From Streptomyces sp. NBC_00464 (GTDB lineage Bacteria > Actinomycetota > Actinomycetes > Streptomycetales > Streptomycetaceae): a stretch of DNA of 64,000 nucleotides. Where the stretch lies: assembly GCF_036013915.1 (NCBI RefSeq), contig NZ_CP107899.1, forward strand, positions 6,138,001 through 6,202,000, read 5' to 3'. The notes under the pieces were generated by a model. That model was not told where the DNA came from. It worked only from the letters and a program-made list of their open reading frames with translations, and did not search any database. The translations under genes were made by a program, and so were the position numbers. This document shows positions 14,895 through 23,859 of this stretch, piece by piece (the stretch's first letter is position 1; every line of letters starts with the position of its first letter).

Positions 14895-16450
14895 GCGCGG
14901 CCGGCGAGCGCCCCTGGACGGCCGACCTCGGCGACGGCACCTACCGCAACCCGGTGCTGAACGCCGACTGGTCCGACCCCGACGTGGTGCGGGTCGGCGA
15001 CGACTTCTACCTCACCGCCTCCAGCTTCGGCCGGGTCCCCGGACTGCCGCTGCTGCACTCCCGCGACCTCGTCAACTGGACCCTCATCGGCCACGCCCTG
15101 GACCGGCTGGAGCCGGCCGCCGACTTCGCCGTGCCCCGGCACGACTGCGGGGTGTGGGCGCCGTCGCTGCGGCACCACGCCGGACGGTTCTGGATCTTCT
15201 GGGGCGACCCCGACCACGGCATCCAGCAGATCAACGCCGAGGACATCCGCGGCCCGTGGAGCGCGCCCCATCTGGTCAAGGCGGGCAAGGGACTGATCGA
15301 CGCCTGCCCGCTGTGGGACGAGGAGACCGGCGAGGCCTACCTGGTGCACGCCTGGGCCAAGTCACGCTCCGGGATCAAGAACCGGCTCACCGGCCATCGG
15401 ATGAGCCCCGACGGACGGGAGCTGCTCGACGAGGGCAAGACCCTGATCGACGCCGACACGATCCCCGGCTGGTTCACCCTGGAGGGCCCCAAGCTCTACC
15501 GGCGGGGCGGCGAGTTCTGGATCCTCGCCCCGGCCGGCGGGGTCACGACCGGCTGGCAGGGCGCCTTCCGTTCACGGGAGTTCTTCGGGCCGTACGAGGA
15601 ACGCGTCGTCCTCGCCCAGGGCCGTACCGACGTCAACGGGCCGCACCAGGGCGGCTGGGTCACGACCGCGGCCGGCGAGGACTGGTTCCTGCACTTCCAG
15701 GAGCGCGGGGCGTACGGGCGGGTGGTCCACCTCCAGCCCATGCGCTGGGACGCGGAGGACGAAGGCTGGCCGGTCATCGGCGACGGGGGAGAGCCCGTCT
15801 CCGTGCACACCAAACCGGCCGCGCCCGAACAGTCCGCCGCGGCCCCGGCCAGTGGCGACAGCTTCCCGGGCGGCCGGTACGGCAGGCAGTGGCAGTGGAC
15901 CGCCGACCCGCGCCCCGGCTGGACCGTCGAGCACGGCGGGGACGGGCTGCGGCTCAGCTGCGTACGGACCGCGTACGCACACGACCTGCGGGCCCTGCCC
16001 AACGTGCTGGTCCAGCGGCTGCCCGCCGAGACGTTCACCGCCGAGGCCGAGCTCGCCCTCGGCAGCGAGGTGGCGGGGGCCAAGGCCGGTCTCGCGGTGC
16101 TCGGGGACGCGTTCAGCTGGATCGGCCTGGAGCGGCCGGCGGACGGCGCGGGCGGGGTACGCCTCGTGCACCGGTACGCCGAGACGGTCGCCGAGCACGA
16201 GCGCGACGCCGAGCACAGCAGGCCGGCGCCCGAGGGACGGGCCCGGCTGCGCATCGAGGTCACCCCCGGGGCCCGCTGCCGCTTCTACGCCGACACCGGG
16301 GACGGGACCGGATTCCGGCCCTCGGGCCAGGTCTTCGCCGCGACGCCGTGGCGCTGGGTCGGGGCTCTGCTCGGCCTGTTCGCCACCGCACCGCCCGGGA
16401 CGGGGCCGGCCGGGACGGCCTGCTTCACCGGATTCCGCACCACCCCCTGA
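14891..16450 (+). CDS. Glycoside hydrolase family 43 (cytoplasmic)
   Basis: A 519-residue GH43 enzyme. The five-bladed propeller carries the expected triad: general base Asp29 (ADWSDPDVV), pKa-modulating Asp137 (LIDACPLW) and acid Glu198 (FTLEGPKLY). A C-terminal beta-sandwich from about residue 320 resembles GH43_C2/DUF1349-type domains. GH43 enzymes are inverting beta-xylosidases, alpha-L-arabinofuranosidases or exo-galactanases. There is no signal peptide, so it works on oligomers imported by the ABC system it is cotranscribed with, such as arabinose- or xylose-decorated pectin side chains. The GTG start overlaps the preceding stop. Confidence 0.9.
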   Translation: MSAAGERPWTADLGDGTYRNPVLNADWSDPDVVRVGDDFYLTASSFGRVPGLPLLHSRDLVNWTLIGHALDRLEPAADFAVPRHDCGVWAPSLRHHAGRFWIFWGDPDHGIQQINAEDIRGPWSAPHLVKAGKGLIDACPLWDEETGEAYLVHAWAKSRSGIKNRLTGHRMSPDGRELLDEGKTLIDADTIPGWFTLEGPKLYRRGGEFWILAPAGGVTTGWQGAFRSREFFGPYEERVVLAQGRTDVNGPHQGGWVTTAAGEDWFLHFQERGAYGRVVHLQPMRWDAEDEGWPVIGDGGEPVSVHTKPAAPEQSAAAPASGDSFPGGRYGRQWQWTADPRPGWTVEHGGDGLRLSCVRTAYAHDLRALPNVLVQRLPAETFTAEAELALGSEVAGAKAGLAVLGDAFSWIGLERPADGAGGVRLVHRYAETVAEHERDAEHSRPAPEGRARLRIEVTPGARCRFYADTGDGTGFRPSGQVFAATPWRWVGALLGLFATAPPGTGPAGTACFTGFRTTP

Positions 16451-16555
16451 CCCGTACCGGCCGGGCCGTCGAAGGGCGACCGCCGGCCGGCACCGGACCA
16501 CCGAACCCCCCACTCATGCGCACGGACCGAGAGAACCGAGAGAGAAGAGCCGATC

Positions 16556-17890
16556 ATGAACATCTCGAAGACGCAGCGGGGGCGTGCCACGGCCGCTGTC
16601 TCCCTTGCCGCGGTACTCGCACTGACCGCGACCGCCTGCGGTGACGACGGCAGCGACACCGGCACCGAGGGCAGCGGCAAGGGCGAGATCACCTTCTGGG
16701 ACAACAACGGTGGTCCGCGCACCGCCATCTGGACCGAGATCATCAAGGACTTCGAGAAGAAGTACCCGGACATCAAGGTCAAGTACGTCCCGATCCCGAT
16801 CGCCGACGTGCAGTCCAAGTACGACACGGCCATCGCGGGCGGCGGACTGCCGGACGTCGGCGGCGTCGGCACCGCCTACCTCGCCAACATGGTCTCGCAG
16901 GAGGCCCTTGAGCCGCTCAACAGCCGGATCAAGGACTCCACCCTCAACGGCAAGCTCGTCGAGGGCATGGTCGCGAGCGTCAAGGACGCGGGCGGCCGGG
17001 GCGACGACATGTACTCCGTCCCGACCTCCGCCAACAACGGCGCACTCTGGTACCGCACCGACCTGTTCAAGGCCGCGAACCTCGAAGCGCCCACCACCTG
17101 GGCCAACTTCTACACGGCGGCCGAGAAGCTCACCGCCTCCAAGGACAACAAGTTCGGCTACACCATCCGCGGTGGCGCCGGTTCCATCGCCCAGGCGATC
17201 GACGCGTCGTACGGTCAGTCCGGCATCACGGAGTTCTGGAGCGGCGACAAGACGACGCTCAACGACCCGAAGAACGTCGCCGCGCTGGAGAAGTACGTGG
17301 CGCTGTACAAGAAGACGACGCCCGCCGCCGACGTCAACAACGACTTCACCAAGATGGTCGCCCAGTTCGACACCGGCACCATCGGCATGCTGAGCCACAA
17401 CCTCGGCTCCTACCAGGACCACCTGAAGGCGCTGGGCAAGGAGAAGTTCGCCGGCATACCGAACCCGATCGGCGACAGCGGCACCCGGGTGCAGGTCTCC
17501 AACCCGGTCGACGGGCTCGGCCTGTTCCGGTCGAGCAAGAACAAGACGGCCGCCTGGAAGTTCATCGAGTTCGCCGCCTCCCACGAGTCGAACAGCAAGT
17601 GGAACGAGTCCGCGGGCGCCATCCCGGCCAACACCGAGGCCGCCAAGGACCCGTGGATCAGCGCCACCGAGCCGACCGAGCTCGCCGCGAAGGCCCTCAC
17701 CGACGGCTCCACCAAGATCGTGCAGCTGCCGTACTACCTGCCGGACTGGAACAACATCAGCAAGGCGGACAACGAGCCGGAGTTCCAGAAGCTGCTGCTC
17801 GGCAAGGTCACGGCCAAGGCCTTCCTGGACAAGATCGCGGACGAGCTGAACAAGGCCCAGAAGGAGTGGAAGGAGATCGGCAACGGCTGA
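16556..17890 (+). CDS. Sugar ABC transporter substrate-binding lipoprotein
   Basis: A 444-residue CUT1 binding protein. The lipoprotein signal has a lipobox LTATAC at Cys27, followed by a charged flexible linker. ITFWDNNGGPRTAIWTEII begins the first lobe, and the VQVSNPVDGLGLFRSSKNK and AAWKFIEFAASHE segments belong to the second. AGAGAAGAG precedes the ATG. Unusually it is the last gene of the operon, 105 bases after GH43, rather than ahead of the permeases. A strong hairpin terminator follows. It should capture oligosaccharides released by the secreted pectinases outside the membrane. Confidence 0.92.
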   Translation: MNISKTQRGRATAAVSLAAVLALTATACGDDGSDTGTEGSGKGEITFWDNNGGPRTAIWTEIIKDFEKKYPDIKVKYVPIPIADVQSKYDTAIAGGGLPDVGGVGTAYLANMVSQEALEPLNSRIKDSTLNGKLVEGMVASVKDAGGRGDDMYSVPTSANNGALWYRTDLFKAANLEAPTTWANFYTAAEKLTASKDNKFGYTIRGGAGSIAQAIDASYGQSGITEFWSGDKTTLNDPKNVAALEKYVALYKKTTPAADVNNDFTKMVAQFDTGTIGMLSHNLGSYQDHLKALGKEKFAGIPNPIGDSGTRVQVSNPVDGLGLFRSSKNKTAAWKFIEFAASHESNSKWNESAGAIPANTEAAKDPWISATEPTELAAKALTDGSTKIVQLPYYLPDWNNISKADNEPEFQKLLLGKVTAKAFLDKIADELNKAQKEWKEIGNG

Positions 17891-17933
17891 TCCGGCTCCT
17901 GGGGCCTCTCACCAGGCCGACACCCCGGTGACG

Positions 17934-17976
17934 GGGGACCGGCGGCGGTCCGGGTCGCGTCCCGCCGCCGGTCCCC
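17934..17976 (+). terminator. Terminator of the importer operon
   Basis: A 15-bp perfect stem (GGGGACCGGCGGCGG and its complement) with a 13-nt loop lies about 45 bases after the binding-protein stop. A 14-bp tandem repeat (CTCCTCCTGCACTT-like, two copies) follows at about 17978-18005. Confidence 0.75.
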
Positions 17977-18068
17977 TCTCCTCCTGCACTTCTCCTCCTG
18001 CACTCCGTACCGCCGTACGCACGTCCCCGTACGCACCGCTACGCATCCATGAGAGAGGCAGTTTCACC

Positions 18069-18896
18069 GTGTCACTCACCCGCAGGCAGACCGCGGCCGC
18101 CATCGCCGCGCTGCCCCTGGTGCTCGCCACCGGCACCGCAGCGGCGGCGCACAGCCCGGGCGGACGCCCCCGCCCCCGTACCGTGCACATCGCCGGCGAT
18201 TCGACGGCCGCGCAGAAGTACGCCGACGCGGCGCCCGAGACCGGCTGGGGCATGGCCCTGCCGTTCTTCCTGGGCCGCACCCTGACGGTCGCCAACCATG
18301 CGATGAACGGCCGCAGTTCGAAGAGTTTCATCGACGAGGGCCGGCTCGCAGCCCTGCTGGAGGAGGTACGCGAGGGCGACCTCCTGCTGATCCAGTTCGG
18401 GCACAACGACGAGAAGACCGAGGACCCGGCCCGCGGCACCGACCCGTACACCACCTACCAGGACTACCTGCGCCAGTACGTGCACGGCGCACGGTCCCGC
18501 CGGGCGCGGCCGGTCCTGCTCACCCCGGTGGAGCGCCGCCGCTTCGCCGCGGACGGCACGGCGAAGCCCAGTCACGGCGAGTACCCGGCCGCGATGCGCG
18601 CGCTGGCCGCCGAGGAGCGCGTCCCCCTGCTCGACCTCCAGGCGCTCACGCTCGCGCGCTGGCAGGAGCTCGGCCCCGACGGCACGCTGGAGTACTTCAA
18701 CTGGCTGGAGCCGGGCCAGTCGCCCAACTACCCGGACGGGCAACAGGACAACACGCACTTCCGGCCCCGTGGCGCCGTCGAGGCCGCGCGGCTCGTCGCC
18801 CGGTCCCTCGTGGCCGGGAAGGTACTCGCCCCGCGCGACGTACGGCGCACCGATTCCGCGATCCCGCTCGAATGGATCACCTGGCCGCAGGCCTGA
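18069..18896 (+). CDS. Secreted rhamnogalacturonan acetylesterase (CE12-like)
   Basis: A 275-residue SGNH/GDSL hydrolase. A signal peptide with an RR near the N terminus (SLTRRQTAAAIAALPL, possible Tat) ends near residue 26. The SGNH blocks are present: IAGDSTAA (catalytic Ser), MNGRSSKSF (Gly), QFGHNDEK (Asn) and DNTHFRPRGA (Asp/His). The spacing and the GDST/GHNDE/DNTHF motifs match rhamnogalacturonan acetylesterases, which remove acetyl groups from the pectin backbone. GAGAGG precedes the GTG start. It is followed after 65 bases by the PL1 pectate lyase, so the two probably act together outside the cell. Confidence 0.88.
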   Translation: MSLTRRQTAAAIAALPLVLATGTAAAAHSPGGRPRPRTVHIAGDSTAAQKYADAAPETGWGMALPFFLGRTLTVANHAMNGRSSKSFIDEGRLAALLEEVREGDLLLIQFGHNDEKTEDPARGTDPYTTYQDYLRQYVHGARSRRARPVLLTPVERRRFAADGTAKPSHGEYPAAMRALAAEERVPLLDLQALTLARWQELGPDGTLEYFNWLEPGQSPNYPDGQQDNTHFRPRGAVEAARLVARSLVAGKVLAPRDVRRTDSAIPLEWITWPQA

Positions 18897-18961
18897 CCCG
18901 GCCGCCCCGCCTCTCCTTCTCCTCATTTCACAGCTCCCTCCTCACCACCGAAGGATCCGCC

Positions 18962-20305
18962 ATGCCCGCACGCATCTGTCATGCCCGCGCCATTGCCTTG
19001 GTGATGGGCTGCGCCTCCCTGGCGCTCGCCGTGTCCGTCCCCGCCCAGGCCACCGGGCACCCGGGCGGCTCCGGCCACTCCAAGGGCATCGACCGTGCCG
19101 TCCTCGCCAAGGGCGACGGCTGGGCCGCCGCCGAGGGCTCCACCACCGGCGGCGCCGCCGCCACCCCCGACCACATCTACACCGTGAGCAACCGCGCCGA
19201 ACTCATCGCCGCCTTCGAGGACGCGGGCGACGCACCGAAGATCATCAGGATCGACGGCACCGTCCACGGGAACTCCGACGCCGAGGGCACCCCGATCGGC
19301 TGCGAGGCGTACCAGACCGACGGCTACACCCTGGACAAGTACCTCGCCGCCTACGACCCGGCCACCTGGGGCCGCGAGGAGGTTCCGTCCGGGCCCCTGG
19401 AGGACGCCCGGCTCGCCTCCGCCAAGCTGCAGAAGGCCGCGGTGAACGTCTACGTCCCGTCCAACACCACGATCATCGGGGTCGGCAAGGACGCGACGGT
19501 CATCGGCGCCAGCATCCAGATCCAGAACGTCTCCAACGTCATCGTCCGCAACATCAGCTTCGAGGACACCTACGACTGCTTCCCCCAGTGGGACCCCACC
19601 GACGGTGAGACCGGGCACTGGAACTCCGAGTACGACAACCTCGTCGTCTACGGCTCCGACCACGTCTGGGTCGACCACAACACCTTCAGTGACGGCGACC
19701 GCCCCGACGCCGACCAGCCGCTCTACTTCAACGAGCGGTACCAGCAGCACGACGGCCTCTTCGACATCGTCAAGGGCGCCGACCTCGTCACCGCCTCGTG
19801 GAACGTCCTCAAGGACCACGACAAGACGATGCTCATCGGCAACAGCGACGGCGCCGGGGCGACCGACCGCGGCAAGCTGCGCGTCACCCTGCACCACAAT
19901 CTCTTCAAGGACGTGAACGAGCGCGCCCCCCGGGTCCGCTTCGGACAGGTCGACTCCTACAACAACCACTTCGTCGCAACCAAGGGCAGCGTCTACGGCT
20001 ACACGTACGGCATCGGCGCCGAGTCCCAGCTCGTCGCTGAGCACAACGCGTTCAGCCTCGGCGCCGGATTCGACCAGGCGAAGATCCTCAAGAAGTGGTC
20101 CGAGTCCTCGCTCACCGCCGCGGACAACTACGTCAACGGCCGCCGGACGGACCTCGTCGCCGTCCACAACGCGGGCGTCCCCGCGGAGCAGCTCACCACC
20201 GGTGCCGGCTGGACGCCGACCCTGCGCACCAGGGTCGACCACCCGGTTCTCGTGCCGCTGCTCGTCGGCCTCAAGGCCGGCGCCGGGCGGATTCCCGGCG
20301 CCTGA
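18962..20305 (+). CDS. Secreted pectate lyase (PL1)
   Basis: A 447-residue protein with a signal peptide (about residues 1-30, ending VPAQA). The right-handed parallel beta-helix pattern includes NTTIIGVGKDATVIGASI, VSNVIVRNISFED and YGSDHVWVDHNTFSD (the vWiDH-type motif). The Ca/substrate region holds DIVKGADLVTASWN, and ERAPRVRFGQV supplies the catalytic Arg. These are hallmarks of family PL1 lyases, which cleave de-esterified polygalacturonate by beta-elimination to unsaturated oligogalacturonides. GAAGGA precedes the ATG at 18962. The gene is longer than minimal PL1 enzymes because of an insertion around residues 105-145. A very strong terminator separates it from the pectinesterase gene. 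Confidence 0.92.
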   Translation: MPARICHARAIALVMGCASLALAVSVPAQATGHPGGSGHSKGIDRAVLAKGDGWAAAEGSTTGGAAATPDHIYTVSNRAELIAAFEDAGDAPKIIRIDGTVHGNSDAEGTPIGCEAYQTDGYTLDKYLAAYDPATWGREEVPSGPLEDARLASAKLQKAAVNVYVPSNTTIIGVGKDATVIGASIQIQNVSNVIVRNISFEDTYDCFPQWDPTDGETGHWNSEYDNLVVYGSDHVWVDHNTFSDGDRPDADQPLYFNERYQQHDGLFDIVKGADLVTASWNVLKDHDKTMLIGNSDGAGATDRGKLRVTLHHNLFKDVNERAPRVRFGQVDSYNNHFVATKGSVYGYTYGIGAESQLVAEHNAFSLGAGFDQAKILKKWSESSLTAADNYVNGRRTDLVAVHNAGVPAEQLTTGAGWTPTLRTRVDHPVLVPLLVGLKAGAGRIPGA

Positions 20306-20327
20306 CCGCCGGCTGTCCCGTGTCCGG

Positions 20328-20371
20328 CGGTCTCCCCGCCGGTGCCACTCCCGGCACCGGCGGGGAGACCG
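20328..20371 (+). terminator. Terminator between pectate lyase and pectinesterase genes
   Basis: A 19-bp perfect stem with a 6-nt loop (ACTCCC) follows the lyase stop by 22 bases. The pectinesterase start lies 39 bases further, so that gene likely depends on read-through or on a promoter inside this short gap. Confidence 0.75.
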
Positions 20372-20410
20372 TACGTCCCGTCGAGCCCTCCGCGTAAGGA
20401 AGTACCGCCC

Positions 20411-21523
20411 ATGCCCAGCAGACGCAGTGCCCTGACCCTGCTCGCGGGCGGCAGCGCCGCCCTCGTCCTCGGCGCCGCCCCCGCCGCGCACGCCCACGGC
20501 CGGCCCGGCGCACACCGCCCCTTCGGACGCTACGGCTCACCGTCCCGCCGCCTCGACGCCGCGACGCTGTACGTCGACGCCCACGGCAGGGGCGACCACA
20601 CCCGCGTCCAGGCCGCCGTGGACGCCGCGACCGGCACCGGCCGCACCCTGGTCATCGCCCCGGGCACCTACCGCGAGACGGTCGACATCCCGGCCGACCG
20701 GACCGGCCTCACCCTCATCGGCGCGAGCGGTGACCCGCACGACACCGTCATCGTGTACGCCAACGCCAACGGCACCCCCCGGCCGGACGGTTCGGGGACG
20801 TACGGCACCAGCGGATCCGCCACCGTCACCGCCCGGCCCGCCGGCCTCACCGCCCACGGCCTGACCTTCGCCAACGACTGGCTGCGCGCCGACCACCCCG
20901 AATACACCGGCACCCAGGCCGTCGCCATCAAGGTGCAGGGAGACCGTTCGGCGTTCTACGGATGCCGCTTCCTGGGTCACCAGGACACCCTGTACGCCGA
21001 CTCCCTCGCCCTCACCGACTTCGCCCGCCAGTACTACCGCGACTGCTACGTCGAAGGTGACGTCGACTTCGTCTTCGGCCGCGCCACCGCCGTACTCGAC
21101 CGGTGTCACTTCCGCACCCTGACCCGCACCGACCTGGCGGCCGCGCCGTACGGCTTCGTCTTCGCACCCAGTACCGCCGGAGCCAACCCGCACGGTTACC
21201 TGGTGCAGCGCTCCCGCATCACCAGCGCCGCGCCGGACGGGTACTTCAAACTGGCCCGCCCGTGGGTGCCCTCGTCCGACCTCACCGCACACCCGATGCT
21301 GACCGTGCGCGACAGCCGCCTCGACGCGGGGACCGACACGGACGAGCCGTACGGGACCATGTCCGCGGGCTTCCCCTGGCAGGAGCAGCGGTTCGCCGAG
21401 TACCGCAACACGGGCCCCGGCGCGCGCGTCACCGTACCCGCCAACCGCCCCCTGCTGACCGCGTCCGAGGCGCGCCTGCACACCCCGGCCGCCTGGTTCG
21501 GGGACTGGCGCCCGTACGAGTAG
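20411..21523 (+). CDS. Secreted pectinesterase (CE8)
   Basis: A 370-residue beta-helix enzyme with an RR-containing, probably Tat-type signal (MPSRRSALTLLAGG, cleavage near AHA at residue 28). CE8 signatures are visible: PGTYRETVDI, GHQDTLYADS (oxyanion Gln and catalytic Asp), YVEGDVDFVFGRA (second catalytic Asp) and KLARPWVPSS (Arg/Trp substrate contacts). Pectinesterase demethylates homogalacturonan, producing substrate for the two pectate lyases beside it. AAGGA lies 8 bases before the ATG. The 3' end faces the PL3 lyase gene across a perfect 42-bp palindromic terminator. Confidence 0.93.
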   Translation: MPSRRSALTLLAGGSAALVLGAAPAAHAHGRPGAHRPFGRYGSPSRRLDAATLYVDAHGRGDHTRVQAAVDAATGTGRTLVIAPGTYRETVDIPADRTGLTLIGASGDPHDTVIVYANANGTPRPDGSGTYGTSGSATVTARPAGLTAHGLTFANDWLRADHPEYTGTQAVAIKVQGDRSAFYGCRFLGHQDTLYADSLALTDFARQYYRDCYVEGDVDFVFGRATAVLDRCHFRTLTRTDLAAAPYGFVFAPSTAGANPHGYLVQRSRITSAAPDGYFKLARPWVPSSDLTAHPMLTVRDSRLDAGTDTDEPYGTMSAGFPWQEQRFAEYRNTGPGARVTVPANRPLLTASEARLHTPAAWFGDWRPYE

Positions 21524-21537
21524 AACGCGCCACCGCA

Positions 21538-21579
21538 TGACGGGAGCCCCGCCGGACCGGTCCGGCGGGGCTCCCGTCA
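21538..21579. terminator. Bidirectional terminator, perfect 42-bp palindrome
   Basis: Every base from 21538 to 21558 pairs with 21559-21579, with no unpaired loop on paper. It lies between convergent pectinesterase and PL3 lyase genes, which fits termination from both sides. Confidence 0.8.
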
Positions 21580-21594
21580 CCGTCGCTGTGCCGC

Positions 21595-22443
21595 TCAGTC
21601 GTAGCTGATGTCCGAGCTGCTGTACTTGCAGTACGTGCCGTCAGGACCGCTGCCGGTCTCCGTCGGCTCGTCACCGTCGTCGTTGCCCGTGTAGCGGACG
21701 CACGGCTTGATCTTCTTGCTGCTGTCGCCGTGGATCCGGACGGACTTCAGCGTCGCGGTGTCCCCGTAGTTGGTGTTGATCCCGACCAGGGCCTTGCCCG
21801 GCGCCGTCACGTCGACGTCGCTGACCGCGATCGTGCGCTTGTACTGCTTGGAGCAGTTGCCGCAGGACCGGACGAGCTTGCCGAAGTCCGACACCTGGAA
21901 GCCGCTGATCGTCAGCGTGCCCGCGCCGTTGAACTGGAAGACCTTGTCGTCGGCCTTCCTGGCGCCACCGCCGGTCACCTTGTACGTGGCGCCCGACGAG
22001 GTGCCCTTGAAGGACGCCGCGTCCTCGCCGACGTCCTCCCACCACACGTTCTGGATCGTGCAGCTGCCCTTGCAGTGAATGCCGTCGGCGGCCGGCGAGC
22101 CGACGACGACGTTCTTCAGGACCGCCCCGTCGGCGAGTTCGAAGATCGGGTCCTGGCCCTCGTCCTGACCGCCGTCGCCCAGGTCCCCGCTCCCGTAGAA
22201 GCGCTTCAGTCCGCCGTCGTACGTCCCCGAGACCTCGATGGTCGCCGAGACGGCCTGCGAACCCGAGGGCGTAGGCCAGGCGGCGGCCGCGGCGGCCGTG
22301 GGGGCCGCGTCGGCCGACTGGACCAGCAGGCCGGTGGTGAGCGCGGCGCCGGTGAGCGCCAGTGCGGTGGTCGAAGCGGCGAACATGCGGCGGCGGCCGG
22401 TGCGCCGTGCATGGCTGCCTTGCAGTGCGGCTCGTTTCTTCAT
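21595..22443 (-). CDS. Secreted pectate lyase (PL3)
   Basis: A 282-residue protein with a basic signal region (MKKRAALQGSHARRTGRRRMFAAS...) and likely cleavage after SADA near residue 46. The mature part shows PL3 features: TIEVSGTYDGGLKRFYG, EGQDPIFELADGAVLKNVVVG, ADGIHCKGSCTIQNVWWEDVGEDAASFKG and several paired cysteines (RSCGNCSKQYK). PL3 enzymes are compact Ca2+-dependent beta-helix lyases active on low-methyl pectate. The start at 22443 is chosen because the signal peptide begins there and GGGA precedes it; the frame is open further upstream. It complements the PL1 lyase and pectinesterase on the opposite strand. Confidence 0.92.
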   Translation of the reverse strand: MKKRAALQGSHARRTGRRRMFAASTTALALTGAALTTGLLVQSADAAPTAAAAAAWPTPSGSQAVSATIEVSGTYDGGLKRFYGSGDLGDGGQDEGQDPIFELADGAVLKNVVVGSPAADGIHCKGSCTIQNVWWEDVGEDAASFKGTSSGATYKVTGGGARKADDKVFQFNGAGTLTISGFQVSDFGKLVRSCGNCSKQYKRTIAVSDVDVTAPGKALVGINTNYGDTATLKSVRIHGDSSKKIKPCVRYTGNDDGDEPTETGSGPDGTYCKYSSSDISYD

Positions 22444-22564
22444 GTCGGTGTCCCGTTCCTCGATGGTGGGGGGAGCGTTGCGCTTCTTGGTCGCCACCGC
22501 GGGGGACAAGGGTTGCCGGGTTCCGCCGTCTTCTTTCCGTCTGGTCGTCGGGCCGGTGGACCGG

Positions 22565-23287
22565 TCAGTGGTCGGGGCCGAAGTAGTCGCCCACCGAGGC
22601 CCGTTCACCGGAGGCGCGGACCGCGTGCGCGGTCAGGTAGTCGCCCGACGCGTCCCGGTCGCCCTCGGCGTGGTTGTACTGCCCCGCGAACGTGTGGGTG
22701 CCGGCGGGGACGGTCCGGCCCGCCTTCAGCGCCCACCGGTAGACGAGATAGCCGCCGTCCTCCGTCGCCGACACGGTGAAGTCCTTCTCGGGCAACGAGC
22801 GCCAGGAACCGGTGGTGTTCACCCCGCCGGTGAGCGCGATCCGCAGTTCCACGGTGAGCGCGGACAGCGGCTCGGCCGTCCGCAGCGTCACATTGCTCTG
22901 CGCCCAGTACGCGTTGGAGTGCGGGTCGACGGCACCGTCCGTCCACAGCGGCCCGTCCTGCGTCCGCAACGGGCCGAGGGCCGCGGGCGGTGTCACGGAC
23001 GGGGTGGGGACGGGTGTCCCGGGGGCCGCCACCCGCTCCCCGTGCGGTGCGTTGTCCCCGCCGGCGGAAGTCACGGCGACCGCGCCGAACGCCAGAACGC
23101 CGCAGACCGCGGCCGTCGCCCCCGCGACTCGCAGCCACGGCGCCGCCGCACGCGGCGGGCGCGCCGGCCGGGCGGGCGGGCGGCCCTCGGCCATGCCGCG
23201 CTTGACCCGGGCCAGCATCCGCTCCCGGTCGGGGCGGTGCGCCTCGGCGGCCTCCCGCAGCCGCACGGACAGCTCCTCGTCCTTCAC
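22565..23287 (-). CDS. Single-pass membrane protein, probable sigma-factor partner
   Basis: A 240-residue protein. A charged cytoplasmic N-terminal part (about 1-48; MKDEELSVRLREAAEAHRPDRERMLARVKRGMAEG) is followed by one membrane helix (about 50-72), a Pro-rich stretch and a beta-rich extracytoplasmic domain. The gene overlaps the upstream ECF sigma gene by 4 bases. This architecture and coupling are what one expects of an anti-sigma factor or regulator of the sigma factor. No zinc-binding HxxxCxxC motif is present, so it is not a classical ZAS-type anti-sigma. The outer domain may sense envelope or ligand signals. Function is inferred from context. Confidence 0.7.
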   Translation of the reverse strand: MKDEELSVRLREAAEAHRPDRERMLARVKRGMAEGRPPARPARPPRAAAPWLRVAGATAAVCGVLAFGAVAVTSAGGDNAPHGERVAAPGTPVPTPSVTPPAALGPLRTQDGPLWTDGAVDPHSNAYWAQSNVTLRTAEPLSALTVELRIALTGGVNTTGSWRSLPEKDFTVSATEDGGYLVYRWALKAGRTVPAGTHTFAGQYNHAEGDRDASGDYLTAHAVRASGERASVGDYFGPDH

Positions 23288-23859
23288 CGGTCTCCTCCGC
23301 TGGGCTGCGCCGCGACGGCCGCCTGTACGTGTGCGGCGGCGGACGTCTCCGGACCCAGCAGCCGCTGCAGTTCCGCGACGGCACGCGAGGTCTGGCTCTT
23401 CACCGTACCCACCGAGATCCCGAGCACCAGCGAGGTGTCCCGCTCCGAGAGGTCGAAGGCGTGCCGCAGCACCACACAGGCACGCTTGCGGAACGGCAGT
23501 CTGCGCAGCGCCCCCTGGACGTCGACGACCGCCGACACATCCGGATCGTCGACCGCGTCCCCGCTGCCGCGCGGCGCCCAGAACAGCGCGATCCGGCGCC
23601 GCTCGCGCACCGCGCTGCGGATCCGGGTCCTCGCCATGTTGGCGACGACGCCGCGCGCGTACGCCACCGGATGGTCGGCGTTCCTGACCCGGTCCCAGCG
23701 GTGCCAGAGCGCCAGCAGGGCGTCGGCCGTCAGATCGTCGGCGGCATCGGCCTCACCGGTCAGCAGATGGGCCAGCCGGGCGAGTTCGGCGTAATGGGCC
23801 TCGAAGAACTCATGGAACTCGGCGGCAGCGGCATCGGCATGGTCGATGGATGTGCCCAC
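23284..23859 (-). CDS. SigE-family ECF RNA polymerase sigma factor
   Basis: A 191-residue ECF sigma factor. Region 2 reads FEAHYAELARLAHLLTGEADAADDLTADALLALWHRW and NADHPVAYARGVVANMART. Region 4 reads LRRLPFRKRACVVLRHAFDLSERDTSLVLGISVGTVKSQTSRAV. The patterns match the SigE-family group widespread in Streptomyces. The start at GTG 23859 follows GAGG; upstream codons in the same frame lack the family pattern. The downstream membrane protein overlaps and probably regulates it. No target promoter can be deduced from this window, although the flanking pectin and cell-wall genes are candidates. Confidence 0.88.
   Translation of the reverse strand: MGTSIDHADAAAAEFHEFFEAHYAELARLAHLLTGEADAADDLTADALLALWHRWDRVRNADHPVAYARGVVANMARTRIRSAVRERRRIALFWAPRGSGDAVDDPDVSAVVDVQGALRRLPFRKRACVVLRHAFDLSERDTSLVLGISVGTVKSQTSRAVAELQRLLGPETSAAAHVQAAVAAQPSGGDR

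Noticed and set aside
21538..21579. Perfect 42-bp palindrome as a regulatory operator
   Set aside because: It lies between two convergent gene ends with no promoter nearby, so a bidirectional terminator is the simpler reading.
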